Source: Dama dama
Taxonomy: Eukaryota; Chordata; Mammalia; Artiodactyla; Cervidae
Length of the DNA stretch: 64,000 nt
Assembly: GCF_033118175.1 (NCBI RefSeq)
Contig: NC_083691.1
Location: 19,193,001-19,257,000 of the forward strand
Direction: 5' to 3'
Every line of letters begins with the position of its first letter. Position 1 is the stretch's first letter. Shown piece by piece: positions 25,106 to 37,500 of the stretch. The notes under the pieces are model-generated. The model ran no database searches. It saw only the letters and a program-made list of their open reading frames with translations, and was not told the DNA's origin. The position numbers were made by a program, and so were the translations under genes.

Positions 25106-26565
25106 ACAGGTGGAAAAACTGAAGCGCCGGCCAGGTGAAGGGGGCGTGGCAGGGGCGGGGTCAGGAAGCTGGGAGACGGGTCTCTTGGGGAGCCTGCCCG
25201 ACTGCACCCTCTAGCGTCCACCCAATCTCGCTGCAGCCAGAGCCGCCCATGCACCGGGTCCTGGCAGCTGACACAGGCCTTGGAACAGGACTGGCCCCTC
25301 CTCAGAGCAGCTGCGCTAGAAGCTAAGGCAGCAGGAGGCTTGCTTCCCACCTGCTTGCTTGGAGGAAAGAAGGACACAAATGCCGTCAGCCACTTTTCTC
25401 CCTAGGACAGGGGCTCAGCCCAGGAGGAGTGTTTGTTCACGAGTCACCTGGAGAGAGACCCAGGGCTGGTGCTGCAAGAGAAACAACACAGATTGCCTAT
25501 TTTCTTCTGCCCCCTTCCACCCCACTGTGTCCTGTTCTGCCCCAGACAGAACAAGCCAGTCTCTTCTGGGCCCTCCTGTCCCTTGAAGTGCAAATTCACG
25601 GGCCTCGCTCCTCCAGCCTCCTCCCCAGCTTTGGCCTTTTATCAGGAGTTGGTTCCTCCCACCTCTCCCATCATCTCCCCTCCAAGTGTTTCTGAGTCTG
25701 CTTGGCCTAGCAAGCTTTGGAGATCTGGGTTGATGAAAGTGTTTTGGAGCAATGGGATGAAATGTCTACCCACGCCGCAGCCAGCATTGAGCTGTGATTA
25801 ATGGGACATTCGAGCTCTCAAGTTCCAGGAGACTCTCTGGTGGGCAGATAGAGCTACGCCATTAAAAAAAAAAAGGCTTTAATTCACAGGCAATACCAAC
25901 TTTGGGTTAACTATTTTCATAGGGCTCCCCAGCTACGTGTTTACTTTTTTTTTTTTCCGTTCCGATTTAGCACATTAAGAACAATAACAGAGTAACTGAG
26001 AACCAGAGAGATGGCTCTTAGGGCTGCACTAACTCCCTCCCCCACTTTTCCATTACTGTGAATAAAATGTCATCTTCGAGGCTCTCAGAAGGCTGTTGCT
26101 TGTCTAATCTGAGCCCTGCTTGGTCATGACGCTCTTGAAGCCCAGTAAGAGCTTGAATCAATTGCCCTCCCCCGGCACGTCTGTTCTGCACCCCATCTTT
26201 CACTGGAGATGAAAGATAAGATTTTCTGGTAAATGAAGCCTGGGGTGTTTGCCTGACCATAGGGCCAGGGGGCCATTTCTGCTGGGAAGTGGGAGTGTTG
26301 GCTTTGTCATTACAGAAAGCCTTGCTTTTTGTCAGCCATCTTTCCCAGCCAGGCGATCGTCAATAAATTCGTTGGCTTAATTAGTAACGGAGGGGTCACT
26401 GGGGTACAGCGTTCCACTCTCTCTGTTCCCTTGAGGGCGCCTGCTTCAAGCCAAGAGCCTCCAGGAGAGAGAACTGGAATGAGGTTCTTCTTAAATATTT
26501 CATACGAGCCTTTGGACAGCACACACAGGCCCATGCAGGGGGTGACTGAGAGTGCTGTGTGTGTG

Positions 26566-26765
26566 TCTTAGTTGCTTAGTTGTGTCTGACGCTTTGGGAC
26601 CCCATAGATTATAGCCCACCAGGCTCCTCTGTCCGTGGAATTCTCCAGGCCAAGAGTACTGGAGTGGGTAGCCATTCCCTTCTCCAGGGGATCTTCCTGA
26701 TCCAGGGACTGAACCTGGGTCTCCTGCATTGCAGGCAGATTCTTTATCATTTGAGCCACCATTAA
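26566..26765 (-). mobile_element. Bov-tA SINE
   Basis: Reverse Bov-tA from cttagttgcttagttgtgtc to tttatcatttgagccacc. Confidence 0.88.
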
Positions 26766-27784
26766 AGCCGAATGGGAGGGCTGGTGGAGCTTTATTTGAC
26801 ATTCATGGGCCCCTTCATGGCTTCACAGTGAGAGTCCCAGGGGGAAGGCTGTCTTGCAGAGGAGGTGGTCACCAGCTAGGAGCACCTCCTTGGCCTCCAT
26901 CTCTGCCCATGGACTCTGGTGCTGAAAGCGCCCTGGGAAGTTCCCAGCTCCACCTGCCCCAGACAAGCTTCTGTTCCCAGAAGCCTCAGTTCTTTGTCTC
27001 TAAAATGCTGATGATGCAGATGGCCTTGCCTCCTCCCAGCCTGGTTGAGCATGACCCCTACCCGCAGCACCTGGAATCTGCCACGTGCCCTAGAGCTGAC
27101 CTGTGGGATCGAGCCTCCAGTGGCTTCTCAAGTCCCCCTTGTCATTCAGTGTGGCTTCCACCTTCCATCTTCCTATCAGACTGCCTCGGCCCTGTGTGGG
27201 AATGAAGGATTCCTCGTCAGAGGCTGGCCTTCCTCTTGCTCCCCACTCCCCACCTCTTTGTGTCACTTTTTATGCCCCATCTGTATGCCACAAGGAGCCA
27301 TGAGAACAGGCCCTGCGTCCCCAGCCACATGGAGGGCCAAGGGGACTGGAATATCCTGGGCACACCCCGTGCACCCGGCCTGACCCCAGGCCCCGAGGAC
27401 ATGCAGAGGGCGACGGTGGCCTGCACTCCTGGGCTGAGGCTCACGGGGAGCAGAGCGGCAGCTAGTGGACACCTGGGCACAAGCGTTTGCACAGTTACGT
27501 TCGCTCCCTGTTTTTCGGGTGCAGGGTGTGATGAGGCTCGCAGGGCTCGTAGACAACGAGCTTCCAGATTCTTCCAGGGAATGCTGCAGCGCCTTCTCCG
27601 ACTCCATTGATTTTCTTGGGAGGAGGGGAGCGTTTGCCCATATGGTGAGAGGCTTCCCCATCTCAGAGAGGGGCACAGGGTTCTTCAACCGGGGACCTCT
27701 AGACTCAGGGATCCTAGACGATCAGACCCCAAAGGGGCCCAGAGTGGTCTTCCAACCACCCAACCCTCCCTGAAATACACCCCG

Positions 27785-27960
27785 CCCTTTTAAAACTTGT
27801 GGTAAAACACAGACACAACATAGACATGACCATCTCAGCCATTTCTAAGTGTGCAGTTCAGTCGTGTTCAGTACATTCAGACTGTTGTAAAACCAGTCAT
27901 CTCCACTCTTTTCATCTAAGCTCAGCTTGTGCTCTTAGGGGATTTCTACAACCATAAATC
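27785..27960 (-). mobile_element. Old L1 3' fragment
   Basis: Reverse-complement L1-like text (acttgtggtaaaacacagac, aagtgtgcagttcagtcg) directly before the large BovB. Confidence 0.5.
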
Positions 27961-28031
27961 CCCCCAACCCTGGATTTTTACCTGACACCCCAGGGGTCTT
28001 TGACATCCTTGTAATTGCCTTGAACTTGCTA

Positions 28032-31030
28032 TGGCAGTTCAGTCCAGTCGCTCAGTTGTGTCCAACTCTTTGCGATCCCATGGGCTGCAGCATACCAGGC
28101 TTCCCTGTCCATCACCAACTCCTGGAGTTTACTCATGTCCATTGAGTCGGTGATGCCATCCAACCATCTCATCCTCTGTGGTCCCCTTCTCCTCCCGCCT
28201 TCAGTCTTTCCCAGCATCAGGGTCTTGTCAAATGAGTCAGCTCTTTGCATCAGGTGGCCAAAGGATTGGAGTTTCAGCTTCAGCACCGGTCCTTCCAATG
28301 AATATTCAGGACTGGTTTCCTTTAGGATGGACTGGTTGGATCTCCTTGCAGCCCAAGGGACTCTCAAGAGTCTTCTCTAACATCACAGTTCAAACGCATC
28401 AATTCTTCAGCAGTCAGCTCTATAGTCCAACTCTCACATCCATACATGACTACTGGAAAAACCATAGCCTTGACTAGACAGACCTTTGTTGGCAATGCCT
28501 CTGCTTTTTAATATGCTGTCTAGGTTGGTCATAATTTTCTTCCAAGGAGCAAACGTCTTTTAATTTCATGGCTGCAATCACCATCTGCAGTGATTTTGGA
28601 GCCCCAAAAAATAAAGTCTGACACTATTTCCACTGTTTCCCCATCTATTTGCCATGAAGTGATGGGACCAGATGCCATGATCTTAGTTTTCTGAATGTTG
28701 AGTTTTAAGCCAACTTTTTCACTCTCCTCTTTCACTTTCATCAAAAGGCTCTTTAGTTCTTCTTCACTTTCTGCCATAAGGGTGGTAACATCTGCATATC
28801 TGAGGTTATTGATATTTCTCCCGGTAATCTTGATTCCAGCTGTGCTTCATCCAGCCCAGCGTTTCTCATGATGTACTCTGCATAGAAGTTAAATAAGCAG
28901 GGTGACAATATACAGCCTTGACATACTCCTTTCCTGATTTGGAACCACCAGCCTGTTGTTCCATGTCCAGTTCTAACTGTTGCTTCCTGACCTGCATACA
29001 GGTTTCTCTAGAAGCAGGTCAGGTGGTCTGGTATTCCCATTTCTTGAAGAATTTTCCACAGTTTGTTGTGATCCACACAGTCAAAAGCTTTGGCATAGTC
29101 AATAAAGCAGAAATAGATGTTTCTCTGGAACTCTCTTGCCTTTTCGATGATCCAATGGATGTTGGCAATTAGATCTCTGGTTCCTCTGCCTTTTCTAAAT
29201 ACAGCTTGAACGTCTGGAAGTTCACGGTTCATGTACTGCTGAAGCCTGGCTTGGAGAATTTTGAGCATTACTTAGCTAGCGTGTGAGTTGAGTACAATTG
29301 TGCAGTAGTTTGAGCATTCTTTGGCATTGCCTTTCTTTGGGGTTGAAATGAAAACTGACCTTTTCCAGTCCTGTGGCCACTGCTGAGTTTTCCAAATTTG
29401 CTGGAATATTGAGTGCAGCACTTTCACAGCATTATCTTTGAGGATTTGAAATAGCTCAACTGGAATTCCATCACCTCCACCAGCTTTGTTCATAGTGATG
29501 CTTCCTAAGGCCCACTTGACTTCACATTCCAGGATGTCTGGCTCTAGGTGAGTGATCACACTATCGTGATTATCTGGGTTATGAAGATCTTTTTTGTATA
29601 GTTCTGTGTATTCTTGCCACCTCTTCTTAAATTTCTGCTTCTGTTAGGTCCATACCATTTCTGTCCTTTATTGTGCCCATCTTTGCATGAAATGTTCCCT
29701 TGGTATTTCTAATTTTCTTGAAGAGATCTCTAGTCTTTTCCATCCTATTGTTTTCCTCTGTTTCTTTGCATTGATCACTAAGGAAGGCTTTCTTATCTCT
29801 CCTTGCTATTCTTTGGAACTCAGCATTCAAATGGGTATATCTTTCTTTTTCTCCTTTGCCTTTTGCTTCTCTTCTTTACACAGCTATTTATAAGGCCTCC
29901 TCAGACAACCATTTTGTCTTCTTGCATTTCTTTTTCTTGAGGATGGTCTTGATCCCTGCCTCCTGTACAATAGTTCTTCAGCCACTCTATCTATCAGATC
30001 TAATCCCTTGAATCTATTTCTCACTTCCACTGTATAATCATAAGGGATTTGATTTAGGTCATACCTGAATGGTCTAGTGGTTTTCCCTACTTTCTTCAAT
30101 TTAAGTCTGAATTTGGCAATAAGAAGTTCATGGTCTGAGCCACAGTCAGCTCCCGGTCTTGTTTTTGCTGACTCTATAGAGCTTCTCCATCTTTGGCTGC
30201 AAAGAGTATAATCAATCTGATTTTGGTGTTGACCATCTGGTAATGTCCATGTGTAGAGTCTTCTCTTATATTGTTGGAAGAGGGTGTTTGCTATGACCAG
30301 TGGGTTCTATTGGCAAAACTCTATTAGCCTTTGCCCTGCTTCATTCTGTACTCCAAGGCCAAGTTTGCCTGTTACTCCAGGTATTTCTTGACTTCCTACT
30401 TTTGCATTCCAGTTCCCTATAATGAAACAGAAATCTTTTTTGGGTGTTAATTCTAGAAGGTCTTGTAGGTCTTCATAGACCCATTCAACTTCAACTTCTT
30501 TGGCATTAGTGGTTGGGGCATAGGCTTGAATTACTGTGATATTGAATGGTTTGCCTTGGAAATGAACAGATATTATTCTGTCATTTTTAAGATTGCATCC
30601 AAGTACTGCATTTTGTACTGTTATTGACTATGGTGGCTATTCCATTTCTTCTAAGGGATTCTTGCCCACAGTAGTAGATATAATGGTCATCTGAGTTAAA
30701 TTCACCCATTCTAATCCATTTTAGTTCACTGATTCCTAAAATGTTGATGTTCACTCTTGCCATCTCCTGTTTGACCACTGCCAACTTGCCTTGATTCATG
30801 GACCTAACATTCCAGGTTCCTATGCAATATTGCTCTTTACAGCATCAGATTTTACTTCCATCACCAGTCACATCGACAACTGGGTGTTGTTTTTGCTTTG
30901 GCTCCATCTCTTCATTCTTTCTGGAGTTATTTCTCCACTGATCTCCAGTAGCATATTGGGCACCTACCAACCTGGGGAGTTCATCGTTCAGTGTCCTATG
31001 GCAAAAATACATGCTACTGACTTTTAAAGG
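28032..31030 (-). mobile_element. BovB (RTE clade) LINE, about 3.0 kb, nearly full length, dead
   Basis: The - strand frames run from an apurinic-endonuclease-like N-terminal part (30799-30587, MNQGKLAVVKQEMARVNINI) through the middle region (HAKMGTIKDRNGMDLTEAE near 29630-29690) to the reverse transcriptase and the C terminus near 28030-28370. It is broken by many stops and frameshifts. The catalytic YADD reads YADV (28798-28787), so it could not work even if joined. Confidence 0.93.
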
Positions 31031-31845
31031 GTAACGCTCTAAGTCAGCCCTTTAATTCAGCTGACTGAGTGTGGTCAAAAATCAAAGCAAAGGTGGCGGC
31101 TGGGGGTCGGGGGGGGGCCCTACTTCAGAGCTGTGAGGTCTTTCTAAAGGAGGTTGGACACTCAGTGATCGATTCCTGCCACAGCGTCCTAAAAAATGCG
31201 GTCTCCCATCAGCCCTGAGTTTGACAGCCGCAGATGTTACTCACTCAACCTTCAAGTCAATGGCAGGAAAGCATGTTTTTCCACCCACGGTTTCTTGATA
31301 GTTTTCCCCCAAAAGTAAAATTTACTTTTTTGTTTCCTAAACACATCCCTCAAATTCTCCCTGCCTCTCTTTTCTTCTCTGTACAGCTGAGAGTGCCAGG
31401 CCTACCCTGCCCACCTCCCAGGGTTCAAGGTCAATTGTTGAGCCCTGTAGTCAAGCTCAAGATGGACTCCTGGTCACATCCTAGTCACATCGCAGCTCCA
31501 GGGAAAGTTACTTACCGCCCCCAGGCCTCGGTTTCACCATTTATAAAATGGTCTGCACAGCCCCTGGCCCAGCTTGAGTGCTTGATGAACTGCGGCTGCA
31601 GTTAGAATGACTGTGGTGGGGTTTTTGATGCTGCAGTGAACCAATGTGGGTGCCTCTCCTGCCTCCCATGTGCTCTGGCCTTGAAGAAATCTTTTCAAAG
31701 GCAAGATCCATGCCTGATGTGCCCATCTCAGAGTCTTGCCATCCAGTGAGCCCCAGAACCCTCAGGAAAGACCCCTCTGCATTGCTTCCCCCAGAGGGGC
31801 CAGGATGCATCCAGGCTCTGCTGGAATGCCAGCTTTGCCAGAGAC

Positions 31846-32052
31846 CGCCTCCCTGGTGGCTCAGATAATAAAGAATCTGCCTGCAGTGCAGTAAGCCTGG
31901 GTTTGATCCCTGGGTCAGGAAGACCCCCTGGAGAAGGAAATGGCAACCCTCTCCAGTATTCTTGCCTGGAGAATCCCATGGACAGAGGAGCCTGCCGGGC
32001 TACAGTCTACGGGGTCACAAAGAGTCAGACACGACTGAGTGACTAACACACT
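31846..32052 (+). mobile_element. Bov-tA SINE
   Basis: Forward Bov-tA from cctccctggtggctcagata to cacgactgagtgactaacac. Confidence 0.9.
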
Positions 32053-32487
32053 TACTTGCCTCCAGAGTTAGCAGGTGTGTGTACACAACCAGGACCACCA
32101 CCACCATGGCAGGAAGACCCACTCCCCCCACACTGACACCCACTCTGAGCCAGGCCTGGGGAGGGAAGAGGACTGTGAAACCTCACATGTCTGCCTGCGG
32201 GGACATGTGAGAAAGGCTGGGAAAGCTGAAGCCTCCCCAGGCAGACCTCAGAGCCCCTGGCCATCACCTCCTAGCAATTGTGTTGACCATCCTTGTCCCA
32301 TCCCCGATATGGTCCCTTCCTCTCCATAAACATTTGTTACATCAGGCGGAGGAGGAATTAGGAGTTTGGCATCTTGTGGATCTTAAAGAATACAAATCGC
32401 CAACACATTCTGAGGCCATCTGATACCGTGGTTCTGAGCGGTGGTTTGGTTTTCACTGAGGCAAATGGATTCTGAAGGGAAAGATCC

Positions 32488-32614
32488 TGGGAATTCGCTG
32501 GCGGTCCAGTGTTTAGGGCTCGGTGCTTTCACTGCCAGGGCCCAGGGTTCGATCCAGGCTCAGGGAACTAAGATCCTACAAGCTGTGCCGTACAGCCAAA
32601 AAAAAAAAAAAAAG
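32488..32614 (+). mobile_element. CHR-type SINE with A-tail
   Basis: Forward CHR SINE (gggaattcgctggcggtcca), tRNA-like body, ending in an A-rich tail at about 32598-32613. Confidence 0.82.
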
Positions 32615-33039
32615 ATATGAAAGGACCGACCCTGAGCTCTCAGAGCCCAGAGCTTCCCGGAAGGTGGCTCGTTTCCATGATGAAAAGAGAAGGAATGCTT
32701 TAGGGAAAGGATGTGCGTTGACTATCGAAGGCAGCCGGGAAGGCCATGTTCATGACCACATTGTCCTCCCACCCTCCCCAGTACTGTCCTCCCCTAGCTG
32801 CCCCCAGGAAGTTGTGAGACGGGGCCGGACGATTGGGTCCGAGGGCTGGCTTCACCTCCAGAGCCTCCCGGTCGGCTTCCTCCCTGGAAGCGGGATGAAT
32901 GCAGGCGAGGTGTCTGATTAAAACAAAAGTGTCCCACGTCCATGGACCTTCTTGTGGTTGTCCCTGACACCGGCAGGTCAGGAGTTAAGCCTTTGGGAAC
33001 TGCACGGCCCCCAGCACATGGACACTGATGCCACGTGTT

Positions 33040-33260
33040 ATCAGCTCAGTTCCCTGGGCAGCTGTCTTAGCACTGCACGCTGGACAGCTTCAAAAACAGA
33101 AATGTATTTTCTCACAGTTCTGGGAGACTGACGTCTGAGATCAAGGTGTCAGCAGGCCTGGCTCCTTCTGAGGCCTCTCTCGTTGGCCCATCAATAGCCG
33201 TCTTCTCCCTGTGTCCTCACGTGGCCTTTCCTCTGGGTCTGTGTCCCAAGCTTCTCTATT
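33040..33260. repeat. Ancient interspersed repeat, family uncertain
   Basis: cagaaatgtattttctcaca, gagatcaaggtgtcagcagg and cgtcttctccctgtgtcct are phrases common to an old, widespread mammalian repeat. I am not sure of the family. Confidence 0.4.
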
Positions 33261-33282
33261 CAAGGGCACCAGTTAGATTGGA

Positions 33283-33410
33283 AAGCTCCCTTGGAGGAAA
33301 ACATGGCAACCCACTCCCATATTATTGCCTGGAAAATCCCGTGGACAGAGGAGCCTGGTGGGCTACAGTCCATGGGGTCACAAAGAGTCAGACACGACTG
33401 AAGCGATGTA
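33283..33410 (+). mobile_element. 5'-truncated Bov-tA SINE
   Basis: Starts mid-element (cttggaggaaaacatggcaa) and ends gagtcagacacgactgaag. Confidence 0.82.
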
Positions 33411-34173
33411 GCATGCATGCAGGGTCAGTCTTCTGTGCAGGCATTAGGGGAAAACTCCATGGAGAGCATGCATTTGCATGCCTGCAATTGCCTGGGACTT
33501 TACTATGCACACTGGAGACATCCTTTTGGTGCTAATTCCATATCCACACTTCCCCCACCCCCACCCCATGCTCCCAACCATAGGGTTTCTCAGAGGCCAA
33601 AACAAGAGGGGATTCCTTAAAAGTTTCTGGATGCCTGTTCTAAGGATAAAATCAGAATGTGGTGCCTGAAAGAGGAAAGAAATGCTCAGAACACGGGGCG
33701 TGGGCTACAGTCAGGGTGACAGTTTTGCTGGGAGCTGATGAGGGTGATAAGAAGAAGGGTTTCAGCCTCCAGTCTTGTACAAACCCTGCTGGGCACTCGA
33801 AAAGGGCCTCATTCCTGTTGATTTTATGTGGCCGTTTTCTCCACGTTTCCAATTCTGGAGGTCAGGATAGGTCTTGCAGTGCCAGGCGGCCAGTCCTGAC
33901 TCCACTGGAGCACCCTGCCTTCCTGGTGGTACATAGGCTAAGGGTCCCCCTCCCCTTCGGGGCCCCCCCTCTCTGTGGGGGGTCCTACACATGCTGGGAC
34001 ATCTCATCACCATGATGGCCGGAGTCAGGCCTCTCCAGCCACTGGTGGGGGACACTCAAGGGATAGTCCTCCGTCCCGCTGGGCGGCCATGGACGGTGGG
34101 GAGCCCTCCCCTGCGCTCCCCCCACCCCATCTCCAGCCGGGCCTCTGTCTTGCAGGTGTCCCTGCCGGCCGCC

Positions 34174-34551
34174 ATGGGCAAGCAAAACAGCAAGCTGCGA
34201 CCCGAAGTGCTGCAGGACCTGCGGGAGAACACGGAGTTCACGGACCATGAGCTGCAGGAGTGGTACAAGGGCTTCCTCAAGGACTGCCCCACCGGCCACC
34301 TGACCGTGGACGAGTTCAAGAAGATCTATGCGAACTTCTTCCCCTACGGCGACGCCTCCAAGTTCGCCGAGCACGTCTTCCGCACCTTCGACACCAACGG
34401 CGACGGCACCATAGACTTCAGGGAGTTCATCATCGCGCTGAGCGTGACCTCGCGGGGCAAGCTGGAGCAGAAGCTCAAGTGGGCCTTCAGCATGTACGAC
34501 CTCGACGGCAACGGCTACATCAGCCGCAGCGAGATGCTGGAGATCGTGCAG
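34174..34551 (+). CDS. HPCAL1: HPCAL1 coding exon 1 (residues 1-126)
   Basis: The exon begins at 34156, after a tcttgcag acceptor. Its first 18 bases (34156-34173) are 5' UTR. It ends at ...GTGCAG followed by gtgcgc, in phase 0 after Gln126. It encodes the myristoylated N terminus, EF1, EF2 and EF3. It is very GC-rich, which leaves long chance ORFs open in other frames. Confidence 0.97.
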
Positions 34552-37500
34552 GTGCGCCCAGGGGGCGGGGCTGGCGCTGGGGCGGGGCCTTAGCAGACCC
34601 CGCCCACTCTGGACAGCACGGGACTCCTCGGCCCGCCTCTGGTCCTTGCGGGCCACGTGGCTGCCTGCCCCTCTTTCCTGCCCTTTGGAAAATGACTAGC
34701 TGTCACCTGACCAAGCAGGCCCTTACAGATGTTGATGAGAATAGCCATTGTTGGGCTTCCCAGATGGCGGCAGTTGGCGGTTTAGTCGCTAAGTCCTGTC
34801 TGACTCTTGCGACCCCATGGCCTGTGTAGCCTGCAGGCTCCTCTATCCATGGGATTCTCGAGGCAAGAATACTGGAGTGGGTTGTCATTTCCTTCTCCGG
34901 GGGGAATCTTCCCAACCCAGGGATCGAACCCGGGTCTCCTGTATTGCAGGGAGATTCTTTACCGACTGAGCTATGGTGGAGCTAGTGGTAAAAACCCACC
35001 TACCAATGCAGGAGAAGGACCATTGTTTGCCGATCCTTGGCGGTAAAAAGCCCTGGCCTACACGCCGTTGATGAGCTGTGGTCTTCCCAGCTCTAAGGGG
35101 AGGAGGGTGTCATTTTCTGCACCTAACAAACTCTGAGACGAGGCGTGGGGTGGTGGGGGGCGGCAGGGGTGTGATATCCTGAGAGTTAACAATTGTTGTT
35201 CAGTCACTCAGTCATGTCCATATCTTTGCCACCCCATGGACGGCAGCACGCCAGGCTTCCCTGTCCCTCACCATCCCTCAGAGTTTGCTCAGACTCATGT
35301 CCATTGAGTCAGTGATGCCATCCAACCATCTCGTCCTCTGTCATTCCACTCACTTCCTGCCCTCAATCTCTCCCAGCATCAGTGTCTTTTCCAGTGAGTC
35401 GGCTCTTCGTGTCAGGTGGTCAAAGTAACAGAGCTGAGAATTATAATGGAAAGGACCCTTGACACTGGCAGAAGGCACCTGCCAAGACCTTTTCGTATTC
35501 CCCTATTTAAGAATGCAACAGACAGCTTGTCATATCCTCAGGAACACACAATTGTAAAGCCAAACTGAACCATTAATGGTGACAGAATAAGCTCTGGCCC
35601 AGGAAGCACCACCTCAGAAAGCTCTTCTCTCCTATCAACAACGCGGGTGAGGGAAGCTGTTTTCCAGCAAGAAAAAAAGTTTTGTTCACTCCCCTGGGTT
35701 CCCGGGTGTGTGGTAGAGAGCCACAGAGCCTCTGCTCCCTGGGTCCCCACCCCCTGCACCCCTACTCCTGGAGCCTGGGAACTCAGTTCTGGAACTCCTT
35801 AGAGGAGGTATTCTCCAGTCTACATGGAGGGAACTTCTGGACTAAACCACACGCAGAGGATATCAAACTCAGGAACTCCTTGATCAGCAGCAAGTAGCCT
35901 GACCTGTTTCCCAAACAGGTGGTTTTCATGCCATGAGAATAAACCAGCACAGGTTCAGGAGAAACTGTGCTTCAGCCGTTGATCCTGGCTCTTAGCAATA
36001 AGCAGCGGTAGAAGGAAGAAATTGGCTTCTGGGCAATCACCTGTCCCGACCCACCTGCTGGCCCTTACCCTCCTCTGTCACCTGCCAAGCAGACTGCCCC
36101 GGCCAAAGCTTACAGACACGGCAGAGCCATGAGAGCCGTGAGGGGCACCTCTCCTATCTGGACAGGATCTGGCTGCTAGGCCCCCAGACCAAGTTCCCAA
36201 ACCCTGAGCACTTGCCCCCATGTTGGCAGAGGCTAAGCAGGACGCCTGGCTGCTACACCTTCATCAAAATGGGCTGGGCTCCAAGTGCATCACAGCCCAG
36301 CAGAGACAGGGAGGGTCTTGGCTCGGCCTTCTCTGCACTCAGACGAGTTCCTGACGCTGTCCCAGGAGGGGGGCCTGTCCCAGGAGGCCGTGAAAGACAC
36401 ACTTGCTGTGCGGTGAGGCCTGGTCACCCCTGCCTGCAGGTGGAGAGGGACCAAGGAGTGCAGAGTGTGGTAGATACAAGAAGCCTCACTGGGTCATTCT
36501 TTTTGGTTTGGTTTTGTAGACCTGCTTTTTAAGACATTACAGCTTCCAGGTTTCTGCTGTTCTTGGTCTGTTGTTTGAGGAATGAGAGTATCAGTCAAGC
36601 CATGTCCCCGTAGAATCCACCAGTGGCACAGCCCCCTCCTGCTCTCATGTTACTCTTATGAGCTGCTGGTCACCGGCTTCATCATGGCCCCTTGGACACA
36701 CACACACACACACACTGATGCACATACACACACGCACACACCGCGGGCCTGGACTCTTGGGTAGAAATGGCCTGTGCGGTGCCGAGCCCATGGACGGCAG
36801 TGTCCTGAAGAGAAGGTTCTCGGTCCTGCTGGAGAGACCCATGGGCCCCGGGCCTGTCCTTTCTGGGGCTGGTGATATGGTTTCCCCTGTGAGTTTCAGG
36901 GGCTGTCTTTTTTTGCTCCTCACCGAGGTACAGCAATCCTGTAGTCAAATATTTGTGGCTAAGCGTGCCGCGTGATGCACACTGTGCACACATATGTCCG
37001 TGTCACCGCCAGTGAGTTAGGGAGCATCCCCAGCCCCCCCAGAAGGCCTGAGAGCTGTCCCACCTCCCGCCCCCAGACAAACCCAGTCTTGCCACAGTCA
37101 GAGTGGGTCGTTTCACCTGTTCTTGAACCTCACATAAATGAGACTGGCTTCCTTTTGCTCACGTGCTGTCTGCAACATGCATGCACACTATTGGGAAAAG
37201 CCCTGGAACATTCCAGCTGGGGAGGATCCTGGAGCTGGTGGACAGCCCAGCCTTTCCTCCTGCCGTGGGCGAGGAGGGGGGGAGCAGATCAGGCCTGTGT
37301 CCCATCCCTCCAGGAGCACCTGGAACCTCTAAGCACACGCATCTGTGTTCCCCTTTGCAGGCGATATATAAAATGGTGTCCTCCGTGATGAAGATGCCGG
37401 AGGACGAGTCCACACCGGAGAAACGCACAGACAAGATCTTCAGGCAGATGGACACCAACAATGACGGTAGGACACCGCATGTCTGCCGCGCTGCTGGGAG

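Larger units (their letters stand above)
20396..27784. other. Intron-like sequence without a recognised gene
   Basis: It contains the SINE, L2-like and MER5-like elements listed separately and a C-run near 21419-21430. ORFs of up to 158 codons carry no recognisable domain. Confidence 0.6.
1..34155 (+). other. Probable 5' intronic sequence of HPCAL1 (no coding exon found)
   Basis: No ORF here resembles a known protein apart from retrotransposon remnants, and no full-length tRNA or rRNA gene is visible. The first HPCAL1 coding exon starts with an acceptor site at 34155, so transcribed sequence must lie upstream. The human gene has a very long 5' portion with noncoding exons, so this stretch is most simply intron. 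I cannot exclude a short noncoding 5' exon within it. Confidence 0.6.
34552..37360 (+). other. HPCAL1: HPCAL1 intron between coding exons 1 and 2
   Basis: The intron is 2.8 kb. It holds a nested pair of Bov-tA SINEs (about 34753-35020), a BovB 3' fragment (about 35195-35432, - orientation) and a (CA)n run at 36696-36714. I recognise nothing in the rest (about 35433-36690 and 36740-37360). Confidence 0.85.

Noticed and set aside
33991..34173. In-frame upstream ATG that would extend the HPCAL1 N terminus
   Set aside because: It lies in the intron before the acceptor at 34155. The family start is MGKQNSK with the myristoylation site, in a near-perfect Kozak context.
33985..34656. 223-codon - strand ORF opposite HPCAL1 exon 1
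   Set aside because: Shadow of the GC-rich coding exon; no homology, and it crosses the exon borders.
34260..34829. 189-codon + strand ORF in another frame over HPCAL1
   Set aside because: Overlaps the true HPCAL1 frame, is rich in Arg and Leu from GC bias, and runs into a SINE.
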